This document shows positions 19,579-29,955 of a DNA stretch of 64,000 nucleotides, piece by piece (positions within the stretch are counted from its first letter, which is position 1; the number at the start of each line of letters is the position of its first letter). Below the pieces are notes generated by a model. It saw nothing but the letters and a program-made list of their open reading frames with translations, ran no database searches and had not been told where the DNA came from. The translations under genes were made by a program, and so were the position numbers. Location of the stretch: positions 124,001-188,000 of the forward strand of contig NZ_FOIK01000002.1 in assembly GCF_900111565.1 (NCBI RefSeq). The letters are read 5' to 3'. This stretch comes from Paenibacillus sp. NFR01 (GTDB lineage: Bacteria; Bacillota; Bacilli; Paenibacillales; Paenibacillaceae).

Positions 19579-20385
19579 ATGTCAACACACTCCTCGAGCC
19601 AGGGTCCCGCCATAGACATTCTGATTCCAGCCATTGAAAAAGATCTGGCGACTCTTCCTCATGTCATCGACGGCCTGCGCCGTTATGTCCGCCATCCGAT
19701 CAGCCATATTTACATCGTTTCGCCAAGCAGCAGCAGAATCCGCAGGCTGTGTTCCCTTAAAGGCTGCATTTTCGTCGACGAAACCACTGTCCTGCCGTTT
19801 ACCAAAAACGCCATTCATTATTCCTCCCCCCGCTGGAACCGCTCCGGCTGGCTGTACCAGCAGCTGCTGAAGATGAACGGCGACCATATTTGCCGGGAAG
19901 CCTTTTTTCTCGTCATCGACGCCGATACGGTGCTGATTCGTCCCCATCGTTTCCGTTCAGGAGGAAAAAGCATTTTCTACTGCCGCAGCTGGAGCCAGCC
20001 GGAATATTTCCGGACGTACCGGAAGCTGATGGGCGCAGCCGCACCTTCTCCCCGGTCCTTCGTCACCCACTACATGCTGTTTGAAAAAACGAAACTCGCC
20101 GCGTTGAAACGAAACATCGAAGCCCGCCACGGCATGTCCTGGCATGCGGCCATTCTCCGCAGCATCAACAAGAAAAAGCAGTTCGGGTTCTCCGAGTTTG
20201 AAACGTATGCGAATTATGTGTACAGCAGGAACAGCGGCGGAGTCATTCTGAAAAATGCCGCCAACAAAAGCTTGAAGATCCCGGTAACCGCCTTAAAAAA
20301 AGAGCGGCTTCAAAAGCTGGCGCGAACGTACCGCTCGTTGTCCTTCCATCAGCGAAAAGGATATTCCATTCCAGCCAAGCGTTAA
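19579..20385 (+). CDS. DUF6492-like putative glycosyltransferase
   Basis: A 268-residue cytoplasmic protein with the fold signals of a GT-A type transferase: DILIPAIEKDLATLPHVIDGLRRYV at the N-terminus, FLVIDADTVLIRP (a DxD motif, likely metal and nucleotide-sugar binding) and a conserved-looking YMLFEKTKL stretch. It has no membrane helix. The second ATG (19579) is preferred because GGGAG lies 9 bp before it; an ATG at 19570 overlaps that site. A nucleotidyltransferase gene starts 13 bp downstream, so the pair may make and use a GDP-sugar. Confidence 0.7.
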   Translation: MSTHSSSQGPAIDILIPAIEKDLATLPHVIDGLRRYVRHPISHIYIVSPSSSRIRRLCSLKGCIFVDETTVLPFTKNAIHYSSPRWNRSGWLYQQLLKMNGDHICREAFFLVIDADTVLIRPHRFRSGGKSIFYCRSWSQPEYFRTYRKLMGAAAPSPRSFVTHYMLFEKTKLAALKRNIEARHGMSWHAAILRSINKKKQFGFSEFETYANYVYSRNSGGVILKNAANKSLKIPVTALKKERLQKLARTYRSLSFHQRKGYSIPAKR

Positions 20386-20398
20386 GGAGGCGGACAGC

Positions 20399-21718
20399 TT
20401 GCATACCATTCTTCTCTGCGGCGGTTCCGGGCAGCGGCTATGGCCGCTGTCCGGCCGCATCCGTTCCAAAATGTATCTGGAGCTCCTGCCCGCACCGGGC
20501 GGAGGCAAAGAATCCATGATCGGCCGGGTATCCCGGCAACTGGAACAAACCGGTCTGGGCGAAACGGCATTGTTCGTTACCCACCGGGATCAACTGGCGC
20601 TCACCCGGCGGTATACGCGTGACCGTTACCCGGTGATCGGCGAACCTGAAAAACGCGGCACGTTTACCGCGGCTGCGCTGGGCGCCCTATACCTGTACAG
20701 TTCCGGAAAAGCAAAGCCCGAGGACATCCTCTGCGTGGCCCCTGCCGATATGTTTGCGGACGACGGCTTCTTCCGGCTGTTCCATCAATTCACGGACATA
20801 TTATCGTCATCCCAAGCCGACCTTGCTCTGCTCGGGACAAGACCTGCCTATCCCTCCGACCAATACGGGTATATCGTTCCGGGGAAGGGCGGCCCGGAAG
20901 CGTACGCCCCGGTCGTAGCTTTTGAAGAAAAACCGGATATTGCGCGTGCGCAGCAGCTGCTAAAGGACCAGGCGTTATGGAACTGCGGCGTTTTTGCGTT
21001 TCCCCTCAGCATGATGCTGGCAAAGCTGGAGCAAATGGGGCTGCCTCTTGAACCGGCCCCGTTGATCGATCAATATCCCGGTCTGCCCGTCCGCAGCTTT
21101 GACAAGGAGGTCGCCGAACGCTGCCATCGCGCGGTCGTGCTGCCGCATGAAGGCGAATGGCGCGATCTGGGCAGCTGGAGCACGCTGTCTTCGGAGCTCT
21201 CCGAGCCGGTTACCGGAGCCGGCGGGATTTGGGGCGCAAGCCGGGATTCCCATATCGTTAACCAGTTGGATATTCCGCTTCATGTCATCGGCGTACCCGG
21301 CATCATCGCCGTAGGCAGCCCAGAGGGCATTCTGGTTGCAGACAAGGGCGAAGCCAATGCAATCAAAGACATTCAGCAAGCGGGATCGGATATGACCCGG
21401 TACGGAGAAAGCGATTGGGGAAGTTATACCGTAATCGATCGTACGGTAAGCGGTACGCAGGTCGTGGTTACGATGAAATTGTCTCTGCTGCCGGGTCAAC
21501 GATTTACGGAGTCGCCCAGTCTCCCGGCCCGTAAAAGCTGGATTATTCTATCCGGACAAGGCGAATATTTGCGGGAAGGGACGGCCGAAGCGGCCCGGAC
21601 GGGCGATATATTCACGATGGCTCGGGGCGAGTTGCATGGGCTCAAGGCTTATACGGCGCTGTCTCTGCTTGAAATCCGCATTTGTGATCACGAGGATGAG
21701 CTGCGTTTACCAACCTGA
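20399..21718 (+). CDS. Mannose-1-phosphate guanylyltransferase-like sugar nucleotidyltransferase with C-terminal cupin
   Basis: A 439-residue protein predicted to form GDP-mannose from mannose 1-phosphate and GTP. The N-terminus has the signature LLCGGSGQRLWPLSG, followed by DILCVAPADMFADD and YGYIVPG, and FEEKPD typical of the family. The last 100 residues form a cupin-like barrel (LLPGQRFTESPSLPARKSWIILSGQGEYL) as in bifunctional ManC/PMI proteins, although the usual HxH metal motif is not seen, so isomerase activity is doubtful. The start is a TTG at 20399, 8 bp after AAGGAGG. It forms a two-gene unit with the upstream transferase. Confidence 0.85.
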   Translation: MHTILLCGGSGQRLWPLSGRIRSKMYLELLPAPGGGKESMIGRVSRQLEQTGLGETALFVTHRDQLALTRRYTRDRYPVIGEPEKRGTFTAAALGALYLYSSGKAKPEDILCVAPADMFADDGFFRLFHQFTDILSSSQADLALLGTRPAYPSDQYGYIVPGKGGPEAYAPVVAFEEKPDIARAQQLLKDQALWNCGVFAFPLSMMLAKLEQMGLPLEPAPLIDQYPGLPVRSFDKEVAERCHRAVVLPHEGEWRDLGSWSTLSSELSEPVTGAGGIWGASRDSHIVNQLDIPLHVIGVPGIIAVGSPEGILVADKGEANAIKDIQQAGSDMTRYGESDWGSYTVIDRTVSGTQVVVTMKLSLLPGQRFTESPSLPARKSWIILSGQGEYLREGTAEAARTGDIFTMARGELHGLKAYTALSLLEIRICDHEDELRLPT

Positions 21719-21730
21719 ACCTATAAATGA

Positions 21731-21754
21731 AAAAGCGGCCTTTCGGCCGCTTTT
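21731..21754. terminator. Bidirectional terminator
   Basis: AAAAGCGGCC and GGCCGCTTTT form a perfect 10-bp stem with a TTTC loop, serving both converging genes. Confidence 0.88.
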
Positions 21755-21767
21755 GTGATGTTTGCCC

Positions 21768-24149
21768 TTATTCGCTCCGCAATGCCACAACCGGATCCTT
21801 CTTCGCCGCGAACTTCGCCGGGATGAAGCCGCCGAGCATCGTCAGCACAACGCTGATCACCACCAGCCCAAATGCATGCAGCGGATTCAACTGTGCCACG
21901 CCGGACAAGTCGGTGATGTTCTTTAGTATAATATTGACGGGGATCGTCAGCAGGTACGCAATGCCGATGCCGAGCAGGCCGGAAATCGTGCCGATGATCG
22001 CCGTTTCGGCGTTGAACACGCGGGTGATGTCTTTTTTGCGCGCCCCCAGTGCCCGGAGTACGCCGATCTCCTTGGTGCGTTCCAAGACTGAAATATAGGT
22101 GATGATGCCGATCATAATCAGCGAAACCACGAGCGAGATGGAGGCAAACGCGACCAGCACGATCGTGATGCCGTCCAGAATGCTGCCGGACAGGTTCGTC
22201 ACCAGCTCCGCCAAATCGGTATATACGATCATGTCCTTATCGGCGCGGTTTACGTTCCATTGGTCCAGATAGGCCGTGATGGCCTCCTTGGCTTCAAAGT
22301 CCTTCGGATACAGCGCGACCGCGGACGGAATCGCGACGGAGCCGAGCGTGGCCAAGGCATCCTTCTTCGTATCGGCGACGGCCGGATCGCTGACGTTCGA
22401 ACCGCTTGCCATGCCCATGCCCATTCCTCTGCCTGTTCCCGCAAAGGACTCCTCGGCAAAGGTTTTCCCGCTAAGCACGTTGATGCTGTCGTTCTTCAGT
22501 TGCGCCTGCACGATATCCGAGTTTTGCGCGTTCTCAATGAACTGCGCCGCCAGTTTATCGGAATAGGCAATGCCGGCGGACATCGTCGACATCGGCGAAT
22601 CCTCTTTCGCCCGGATAATCCCCGCGATCTTCAGCGTCACGGCGCTGCTGCCGTTGTACATCGGCTCCAGATTGGCCGGATCGCCGTTCACCTGGAACAG
22701 TTCGCCCGATTTTGCATAAAAATCGTTATTGTAGACCAGCTTGAACTCTTTGCCCACGATATCCTTAAAGTCGATGCTGGACGCTTTGTAATCCAAACCG
22801 AGCGCTTCCAGGGAGGACAGGCTCATCCGGTTATATTCGTCCACCACCATCATCAGGTCGGTCGGCGCGGCAGGGAAACTGCCGTCCAGCAGGTCGTAAT
22901 AATCCTTCAAATAACCGTCAAGGCTGCCGTCCGGGCGGGCCGGGAACACGGTGAAGTTGCTGCTTTGCGTGTTAACCGCAACCGCCTTCGTTCCGTCCGA
23001 GCGCAGGATATTCATGCTCACCTGGCGGCTGTACGACGTTCCGTCCAGCAGCGTCGGGTCGATGGCCTGCAGGTACTGCATGTATTCGTCGGTAAGCACA
23101 TTCGTATGCAGCACGGTGTTGGCCGAAGGGTCATACGGATAGATCGATTTCGCGTCCGTGAATTCGGTCAGGTCTTTCGTCGAATCTTCGCTGCGGGAAG
23201 GTCCGCCGGACAAATCGATATTCGTTGCCGTCTGGTTGATCTGAATCGGAAAATTGGACAAGGCCCCCGATTCGTAGCTGGAAATCTGCTTGTCAAAGCC
23301 GTTCGAAAGCGACAATATCAAGGCGATGCCGATAATCCCGATGCTGGAGGCAAAAGCGGTCAGCGCGGTCCGCCACTTCTTGGTCATAATGTTCCGGCCG
23401 GACAGCTTCAGCGCCGTCCAGTAGTTCATCGCCGTCTTTTTCAGCTTATAATTGCTTGCCGTCTGCTCTTCCAGCGGCGGGTTGTTGTCGGAGACGATGC
23501 TGCCGTCGCGGAACTGAACGATCCGGTCGGCGTATTGTTCGGCCAGCTCGGGGTTGTGCGTGACCATCACGACGAGCTTGTCCTTGGCAATCTCCTTGAT
23601 CAGCTCCATAATCTGCCCGCTTGTCGCCGTATCCAGCGCGCCGGTCGGCTCATCCGCCAGGATAATATCGGGATCGTTGGCCAGCGCCCGCGCGATCGCC
23701 ACACGCTGCATCTGTCCGCCGGATAGCTGCCCCGGTTTCTTGTGCACATGGTCCTTGAGACCGACCCGGTCCAGCACTTCCAGCGCTTTCGCCCGTTTGA
23801 CGGAGGAAGCTACGCCGCTGAGGGTCATGCCCATTTCCACATTTTCGATGATGCTGAGATGGGAGATCAGGTTATAGCTTTGAAAAACAAACCCGACGCT
23901 GTTGTTGCGGTAGGCGTCCCAATCGCCGTCCTTGAAGTTTTTGGTGGATACCCCGTTGATGATCAGATCGCCGGAGTCGTATTGGTCCAGCCCGCCGATC
24001 AGGTTAAGGCAGGTCGTCTTGCCGGAGCCGCTCGGTCCGAGAATCGCTACAAACTCGTTTTCGCGAAAGTTCAGGCTGATTCCGTTCAGCGCCGTCTGGG
24101 TGAATGTTCCCGTCGTGTAGGTTTTCGTGATATTTTGTAATCGCAGCAT
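21768..24149 (-). CDS. MacB-like ABC exporter, fused ATPase and permease
   Basis: A 793-residue single-chain exporter half. Residues 1-225 are the ATPase: Walker A GPSGSGKTT, signature LSGGQMQRVAIARAL, Walker B DIILADEPTGALD, and the H-loop VMVTHNPELA. After a linker comes a membrane helix (about residue 270), an extracellular region of roughly 350 residues, and three C-terminal helices of the FtsX type (LVAFASISLVVSLIMIGIITYISVLERTKEIGVLRALGA). This is the MacB/type VII topology, likely acting on a peptide, lipid or drug by mechanotransmission. The ATG giving MLRLQNITKTY is used. A two-component system is divergent and may regulate it. Confidence 0.92.
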   Translation of the reverse strand: MLRLQNITKTYTTGTFTQTALNGISLNFRENEFVAILGPSGSGKTTCLNLIGGLDQYDSGDLIINGVSTKNFKDGDWDAYRNNSVGFVFQSYNLISHLSIIENVEMGMTLSGVASSVKRAKALEVLDRVGLKDHVHKKPGQLSGGQMQRVAIARALANDPDIILADEPTGALDTATSGQIMELIKEIAKDKLVVMVTHNPELAEQYADRIVQFRDGSIVSDNNPPLEEQTASNYKLKKTAMNYWTALKLSGRNIMTKKWRTALTAFASSIGIIGIALILSLSNGFDKQISSYESGALSNFPIQINQTATNIDLSGGPSRSEDSTKDLTEFTDAKSIYPYDPSANTVLHTNVLTDEYMQYLQAIDPTLLDGTSYSRQVSMNILRSDGTKAVAVNTQSSNFTVFPARPDGSLDGYLKDYYDLLDGSFPAAPTDLMMVVDEYNRMSLSSLEALGLDYKASSIDFKDIVGKEFKLVYNNDFYAKSGELFQVNGDPANLEPMYNGSSAVTLKIAGIIRAKEDSPMSTMSAGIAYSDKLAAQFIENAQNSDIVQAQLKNDSINVLSGKTFAEESFAGTGRGMGMGMASGSNVSDPAVADTKKDALATLGSVAIPSAVALYPKDFEAKEAITAYLDQWNVNRADKDMIVYTDLAELVTNLSGSILDGITIVLVAFASISLVVSLIMIGIITYISVLERTKEIGVLRALGARKKDITRVFNAETAIIGTISGLLGIGIAYLLTIPVNIILKNITDLSGVAQLNPLHAFGLVVISVVLTMLGGFIPAKFAAKKDPVVALRSE

Positions 24150-24307
24150 GGTTATGCTCTTCCCTTCTTCTCTCTTTGTAACAAACACAGGGCCATGGTA
24201 ACACAGCTTTATGAACTAAACATCAACGAAAGCAGAGTGCGCGGGGCCGGCTTCGTTCATAATGAATTTATATTGTTCCGTTATAATGGGGGCAGGAGGG
24301 AAAATCG

Positions 24308-24982
24308 ATGTTTAACATACTTGTCGCCGAAGACAATGAAAAACTGCGCCAGCTGATGTGCACCGTGCTGAGCAAAAACGGCTATCATCCGGTTCCGGCC
24401 GAAGACGGCCGGCAGGCGCTCGACATTCTCGATACGCAATATATCGACTTGATTATTTCGGATATTATGATGCCGCATGTGGACGGCTACGATTTGGCGC
24501 GGAAGCTGCGGGAGTCGGGCTATGCCAAGCCGATTCTGATGGTAACGGCGAAAGAGAGCTTTACTGATAAGCAGCGGGCGTACGGCATCGGCATCGATGA
24601 TTATATGGTGAAGCCGATCGACGTCAACGAAATGATCCTGCGGGTCGGTGCATTGCTGCGCCGGGCCAAAATCGCCACGGAACGGATGCTGCGGATCGGC
24701 GGGCTGACGCTGGATTACGACACCATCACCGTCCGCAGAGGCGAGGAGAGCACGCAGCTGCCGCAGAAGGAATTTTATCTGCTGTACAAGCTGCTCGCCT
24801 ACCCGAACAAAATCTTCACCCGGCAGCAGCTGATGGACGAAATCTGGGGCATGGACTCCGAGACCGACGAGCGCACCGTCGACGTGCACATTAACCGTCT
24901 GCGCGACCGCTTCAAAGACACCGGCGAGTTCGAAATCACCACGGTGCGCGGCCTTGGCTACAAGGCGGTGAAGCACGTTTGA
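24308..24982 (+). CDS. OmpR-family response regulator
   Basis: A 224-residue regulator. The receiver has acidic pair E8-D9, phosphoacceptor D52 (IISDIMMPHVDGYDL) and K in DYMVKPID. The C-terminal OmpR/PhoB winged helix is complete (LPQKEFYLLYKLLAYPNKIFTRQQLMDEIWG, then ERTVDVHINRLRDRF). GGAGG precedes the ATG and a TATAAT box lies at 24282-24287. The stop overlaps the kinase start by 4 bp. It probably acts on the divergent exporter gene. Confidence 0.95.
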   Translation: MFNILVAEDNEKLRQLMCTVLSKNGYHPVPAEDGRQALDILDTQYIDLIISDIMMPHVDGYDLARKLRESGYAKPILMVTAKESFTDKQRAYGIGIDDYMVKPIDVNEMILRVGALLRRAKIATERMLRIGGLTLDYDTITVRRGEESTQLPQKEFYLLYKLLAYPNKIFTRQQLMDEIWGMDSETDERTVDVHINRLRDRFKDTGEFEITTVRGLGYKAVKHV

Positions 24983-26022
24983 GCGAAACACGGAAGCCAA
25001 GGAACCTGTGGGGCACGCTGGTTCTGCTTGTTTTTCTGATTATGCTGTCCGCGGGTATTCTGATGATGGTGATGGCCTTTATTGTGATCAAGCTGAACCT
25101 GGCCGGGATCGTCCGGCTGCGCCTCCCGTGGATGGTCATCATCGCCGCGTTGACCAGCATCCTGATCGGCACGGTCATAACCGCACTGACCGGACGCAAA
25201 ATACTGGCCCCGATCACCAGCCTCAGCGACGCCACCCAGGAGATTGCCAAAGGCAATTTTAACGTGGAGCTGGGTTACGAGAACCACCGGGTCCGCGAGC
25301 TGGGCGAAATGGCGGTGAATTTCAATAAAATGGCCCGGGAGCTCGCCGGCATCGAGACGCTGCGGGGCGACTTTGTCGCCAACGTGTCGCATGAGTTCAA
25401 AACGCCGATCGCCGCCATCGAAGGGTACGCCTCGCTGATGCAGAGCGACGATCTGACGGCGGAAGAACGCAAGGACTACAGCCGGCTGATCATGGAGAGC
25501 ACCAAGCAGCTCTCCTCCTTGTCGAGCAACATACTCCGGCTCTCCAAGCTGGAGAACCAGGAACTCGTGCCGGAGCTGGACGAGTTCGATCTTGCCGAGC
25601 AGCTCCGCCAGGCACTGCTGCTTCTGGAGCCGCAGTGGAGCGAAAAGCAGCTCGAGCTCGATATCGAGCTGGCACCGGCCCGCATCCGGGGGAGCGAAGA
25701 ACTGCTGATGCAAATCTGGTTCAACCTGCTCGCCAACGCAATCAAGTTCACCGCGCCCGGCGGCAGCATCGCCATTGCGCTGACCGCCGACGCGGACGCC
25801 GTCCGGGTACGGATCGCCGATACCGGCATCGGGATGTCTGAAGAGGTGCAAAAGCACATCTTCGAAAAGTTCTACCAAGGCGACCGCTCCCGCTCCCGCG
25901 AGGGCAACGGCCTCGGCCTGGCGCTGGTGCGCCGCATCCTCGACCTCAGCGGCGGCGCCATCCGCGTCGAAAGCGCGCCGGGCGCGGGCGCGGCGTTTAC
26001 GGTGGAGCTGCCGCGGGGATAA
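24979..26022 (+). CDS. Sensor histidine kinase with minimal extracellular loop
   Basis: A 347-residue kinase. Two membrane helices (about 12-38 and 50-70) are joined by only about 12 residues, so there is no room for an external sensor domain, as in intramembrane-sensing kinases. HAMP (71-122), the phosphoacceptor H138 in FVANVSHEFKTPIAAIEGYA, and ATPase motifs (NLLANAIKFTAPGG, IADTGIGM, GNGLGLALVRRIL) follow. The start is a TTG overlapping the regulator stop (TTTGA). Given the neighbouring MacB-like exporter, it may sense an envelope-active compound or the exporter itself; this is inference. Confidence 0.93.
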   Translation: MSETRKPRNLWGTLVLLVFLIMLSAGILMMVMAFIVIKLNLAGIVRLRLPWMVIIAALTSILIGTVITALTGRKILAPITSLSDATQEIAKGNFNVELGYENHRVRELGEMAVNFNKMARELAGIETLRGDFVANVSHEFKTPIAAIEGYASLMQSDDLTAEERKDYSRLIMESTKQLSSLSSNILRLSKLENQELVPELDEFDLAEQLRQALLLLEPQWSEKQLELDIELAPARIRGSEELLMQIWFNLLANAIKFTAPGGSIAIALTADADAVRVRIADTGIGMSEEVQKHIFEKFYQGDRSRSREGNGLGLALVRRILDLSGGAIRVESAPGAGAAFTVELPRG

Positions 26023-26136
26023 GGGCGCGGCACTGGGGGTGACGCGGAGTGGTCTGGGGCAGCGAAGACTATGGTACGGGACAGCGAGCCGAAGAGCGAT
26101 ATGGGTGGGCCGGTGTGCCGCAACCTGGCGCGCGAG

Positions 26137-27318
26137 TCACGTCGTCTCGCGCACGACGAGCCGGTACGCCAGCGCTTCGCGTACCGGCTCCCGGCCCGCA
26201 AGCTGCGCCGCCAGCTCCGCGAAGGCGGCGCGGGCCTGCGGGCCGATCGGGTTGTCGACGGTCGTAATCCCGAGCGCTGCCGCAAGCTCGGTATTATCGA
26301 AGCCGACAACCGCAAGCTCGCCGGGGACGGCGATTCCCCGGCGCCGCGCCGCCGCGACGATCCCCGCGGCGATAGAGTCGTTCGCGCAAAGCACCGCGCT
26401 CGGCAGCGTACCGCTTTCCCGGGCCGCTTGGGCCTGTCCGCTCCGGTTCGCGCAAGACATGTCGTTTGCGGTCTCCCGCTCCTCACCTGCCCGCGCCAGT
26501 TCGGCATTCAGTGCATGGCCAACCCGCTTTCCTTCAGCTGCCTCCTCCACGCTGACCTGCGCCGTTTCTTCCCGCAAGTTATCCGCCGTACTCGCCCGCA
26601 TCAGCCCGCTTCCCGCCGCCTGTCCGCCAAACCCTAACTCGTCGAGCGCTCGCTCGCCGTCGGATATCGCCTGCAGCGTATAGCGGTACCACTCGCGCCG
26701 CATGGGCAGGCCGCGGCGGGACATCATGTCTTCATAGGCTTCGCGGCGGCTGTGCGTATTTAAACTGTCTTTTCTGCCGAATATATTGGCGATACGCGTA
26801 TGGCCGCGGGCTAAGAGATGCTCCAGCGCCAGACGGTAGCCGCCGCCCTGGTCCATCGCTACCGACGGGATGCCGCCTTCCGCCATCCGCTGCCAGGACA
26901 CGATCGGCCCGTATTCGCAGTAGCCCTGCAGCACGGCCGGATCGTTGACGCAGGTCACGATGACGAGCGCGTCTACGCGTTTGCTGCGCAGATCCTCGAA
27001 CGCCTGCAGCTCTGTCGCCCGGTCGCCGCGCGAGGTATAGATAATTGTCTGATAGCCGCCCTCCAGGGCAACTTCGACAAAGCCGTTCATGAAGTCCCGC
27101 ATAATCTCCTCGATCACACTGCACACCATGCCGATCTGCCGGGTCTGGCCGGTCGAGAGCGACACGGCATTACGGTTTGGCACATAGTCCAGCTCGGCCA
27201 TAATGGCCAGGATTTTCGCCCGGGCCGCTGCGCTCACATGCGGGGAGCGGTTGATGACGCGGGAGACCGTCGCCCGCGAATACCCGGACAGCTCCATGAT
27301 TTTTTCGAATTTGGACAT
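26137..27318 (-). CDS. LacI-family regulator with an extra segment
   Basis: A 393-residue regulator of the adjacent GH1 gene. The N-terminal LacI helix-turn-helix reads YSRATVSRVINRSPHVSAAARAKILAIMAELDYVPNRNAV, and the periplasmic-binding-protein-like domain runs to the end (VLCANDSIAAGIVAAARRRGI, VVGFDNTELAAALGITTVDNP). Typical members have about 335-345 residues. The excess lies in a low-complexity stretch rich in Glu, Ala and Arg at about residues 225-295, between the ERALDELGF and LPSAVLCAND segments. No frameshift is needed to read through it. A perfect palindrome lies upstream of the gene. Confidence 0.9.
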   Translation of the reverse strand: MSKFEKIMELSGYSRATVSRVINRSPHVSAAARAKILAIMAELDYVPNRNAVSLSTGQTRQIGMVCSVIEEIMRDFMNGFVEVALEGGYQTIIYTSRGDRATELQAFEDLRSKRVDALVIVTCVNDPAVLQGYCEYGPIVSWQRMAEGGIPSVAMDQGGGYRLALEHLLARGHTRIANIFGRKDSLNTHSRREAYEDMMSRRGLPMRREWYRYTLQAISDGERALDELGFGGQAAGSGLMRASTADNLREETAQVSVEEAAEGKRVGHALNAELARAGEERETANDMSCANRSGQAQAARESGTLPSAVLCANDSIAAGIVAAARRRGIAVPGELAVVGFDNTELAAALGITTVDNPIGPQARAAFAELAAQLAGREPVREALAYRLVVRETT

Positions 27319-27352
27319 CGGCTCGCTCCTTGCCGCAAAATTGCCCTTGACA

Positions 27353-27366
27353 TGTAACGCGTTACA
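27353..27366. promoter_or_regulatory. LacI-type operator between lacI-like and GH1 genes
   Basis: TGTAACGCGTTACA is a perfect 14-bp palindrome with the central CG typical of LacI-family sites. It directly follows a TTGACA (27347-27352) on the plus strand, so binding would cover a promoter for the GH1 gene. A partial cre-like TTACAACGCTTACG overlaps it. Confidence 0.82.
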
Positions 27367-27392
27367 ACGCTTACGCTGTCCATGACGTTTGA

Positions 27393-28877
<1,485 letters not shown>

Positions 28878-28893
28878 GCATGTTTTGAACAAT

Positions 28894-28936
28894 AAGACCT
28901 CTTCGCTCCAATGCTTTGGAGGAAGAGGTCTTTTTC
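28894..28936. terminator. Bidirectional terminator after the GH1 gene
   Basis: AAGACCTCTTC (28894-28904) pairs with GAAGAGGTCTT (28922-28932), with an inner CTCCA/TGGAG stem and a T-run on the plus strand. Confidence 0.85.
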
Positions 28937-28968
28937 ATGCTGCGTCGCGTTCGGTCATCCGGTGGCGT

Positions 28969-29766
28969 TTAGCGCCAGTTCTTCCGCCGCTGGCGGATCT
29001 CGCGCATCGGCCTTGAGCGCTGGGTGGCTTTTAATTTGGCCGGTTTTGGGGACTTCGGTTTGGCTTCAGCCGCCGCCGGAGCGGCCAGCTGCGCCTCCTC
29101 TTCCTCCTCCACATCCTCCGCGCTCCCCGGGGGGATCAAGCGCCGCTGGTCCCGGACATACTCCGGCTCCTCCAGTCCGCCTTGAACGATGGAAGCGATC
29201 TCGCCCTCCGCGACCGGTTCTTTGGCAACCAGAAAATGATACATGATCTGATAAGCCACATTGGGCTGCGTCTGCCGCAGCAGCGCCAGCTCGACCTCGT
29301 CATACAAACCGTAGAACGAAGGGAAATAAAAAAATTCCATCCGCAGCAGACGAAAATCCATCTGCGGTTCTCCCGTTATCGTGCCCGACACGGCGTTCTC
29401 TTGTCCCTGCGGCTCCGGACCTTCGCGATGATCTCCCCGCGTTTCCAGGGAAAGCATGCGGGGCCAATATTCATTGAACTGCGGCTCCGCCGGAGGAGAG
29501 TTCTCCCCCGAACCGCCGGAAGCATACGGCGCAACCACGCAGACCACCGCTTTATGCCGGCAAATCCGGTAAATCTCCCGCATCACCGCATTCACATCGT
29601 CGACATGCTGGAGACTATGCGAGCACATCACAAAGCTTACGCTGTGATCCTGAAAGGGAAGACGCCGATTCAGATCGTGGACAATGTCGGTCGTACGGTA
29701 CCGGGCCCGGTCCACCCCGATACAGTCCCGGTGTTTGTTTTTTCCGCTACCCAGGTCAATTCTCAT
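28969..29766 (-). CDS. Class I SAM-dependent methyltransferase with a charged C-terminal tail
   Basis: A 265-residue protein. The N-terminus MRIDLGSGKNKH is the SAM-binding motif I, followed by GVDRAR, the motif IV region FVMCSHSLQHVDD and a helix-strand pattern of type 11 methyltransferases. After about residue 200 the sequence becomes an acidic run (EDVEEEEEA) and then a Pro/Ala/Lys- and Arg-rich tail, possibly for nucleic acid or ribosome contact. An AAAGAAGTGAG site precedes the ATG; the longer open frame upstream overlaps the divergent CBS gene. The substrate is unknown. Confidence 0.8.
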   Translation of the reverse strand: MRIDLGSGKNKHRDCIGVDRARYRTTDIVHDLNRRLPFQDHSVSFVMCSHSLQHVDDVNAVMREIYRICRHKAVVCVVAPYASGGSGENSPPAEPQFNEYWPRMLSLETRGDHREGPEPQGQENAVSGTITGEPQMDFRLLRMEFFYFPSFYGLYDEVELALLRQTQPNVAYQIMYHFLVAKEPVAEGEIASIVQGGLEEPEYVRDQRRLIPPGSAEDVEEEEEAQLAAPAAAEAKPKSPKPAKLKATQRSRPMREIRQRRKNWR

Positions 29767-29955
29767 CCCGCTCACTTCTTTCCCGGCTGTTTTCTGTATC
29801 CTATTCAAGCCGGGGCATTCGCGTATAAACGTTCGCCCCCTGTCGATCCGCCTATTTCCGCCATTTCCCTGTCCGGGGGCATGACATTTATCTCTATGAA
29901 GCTCCCGTAGATCACGGTATACTTGTCTTGATGCACTGCGACACGGAGGGGAATT

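Noticed and set aside
22260..23726. A 488-codon open frame antisense to the ABC exporter
   Set aside because: Same reason; the sense strand has unambiguous ABC motifs.
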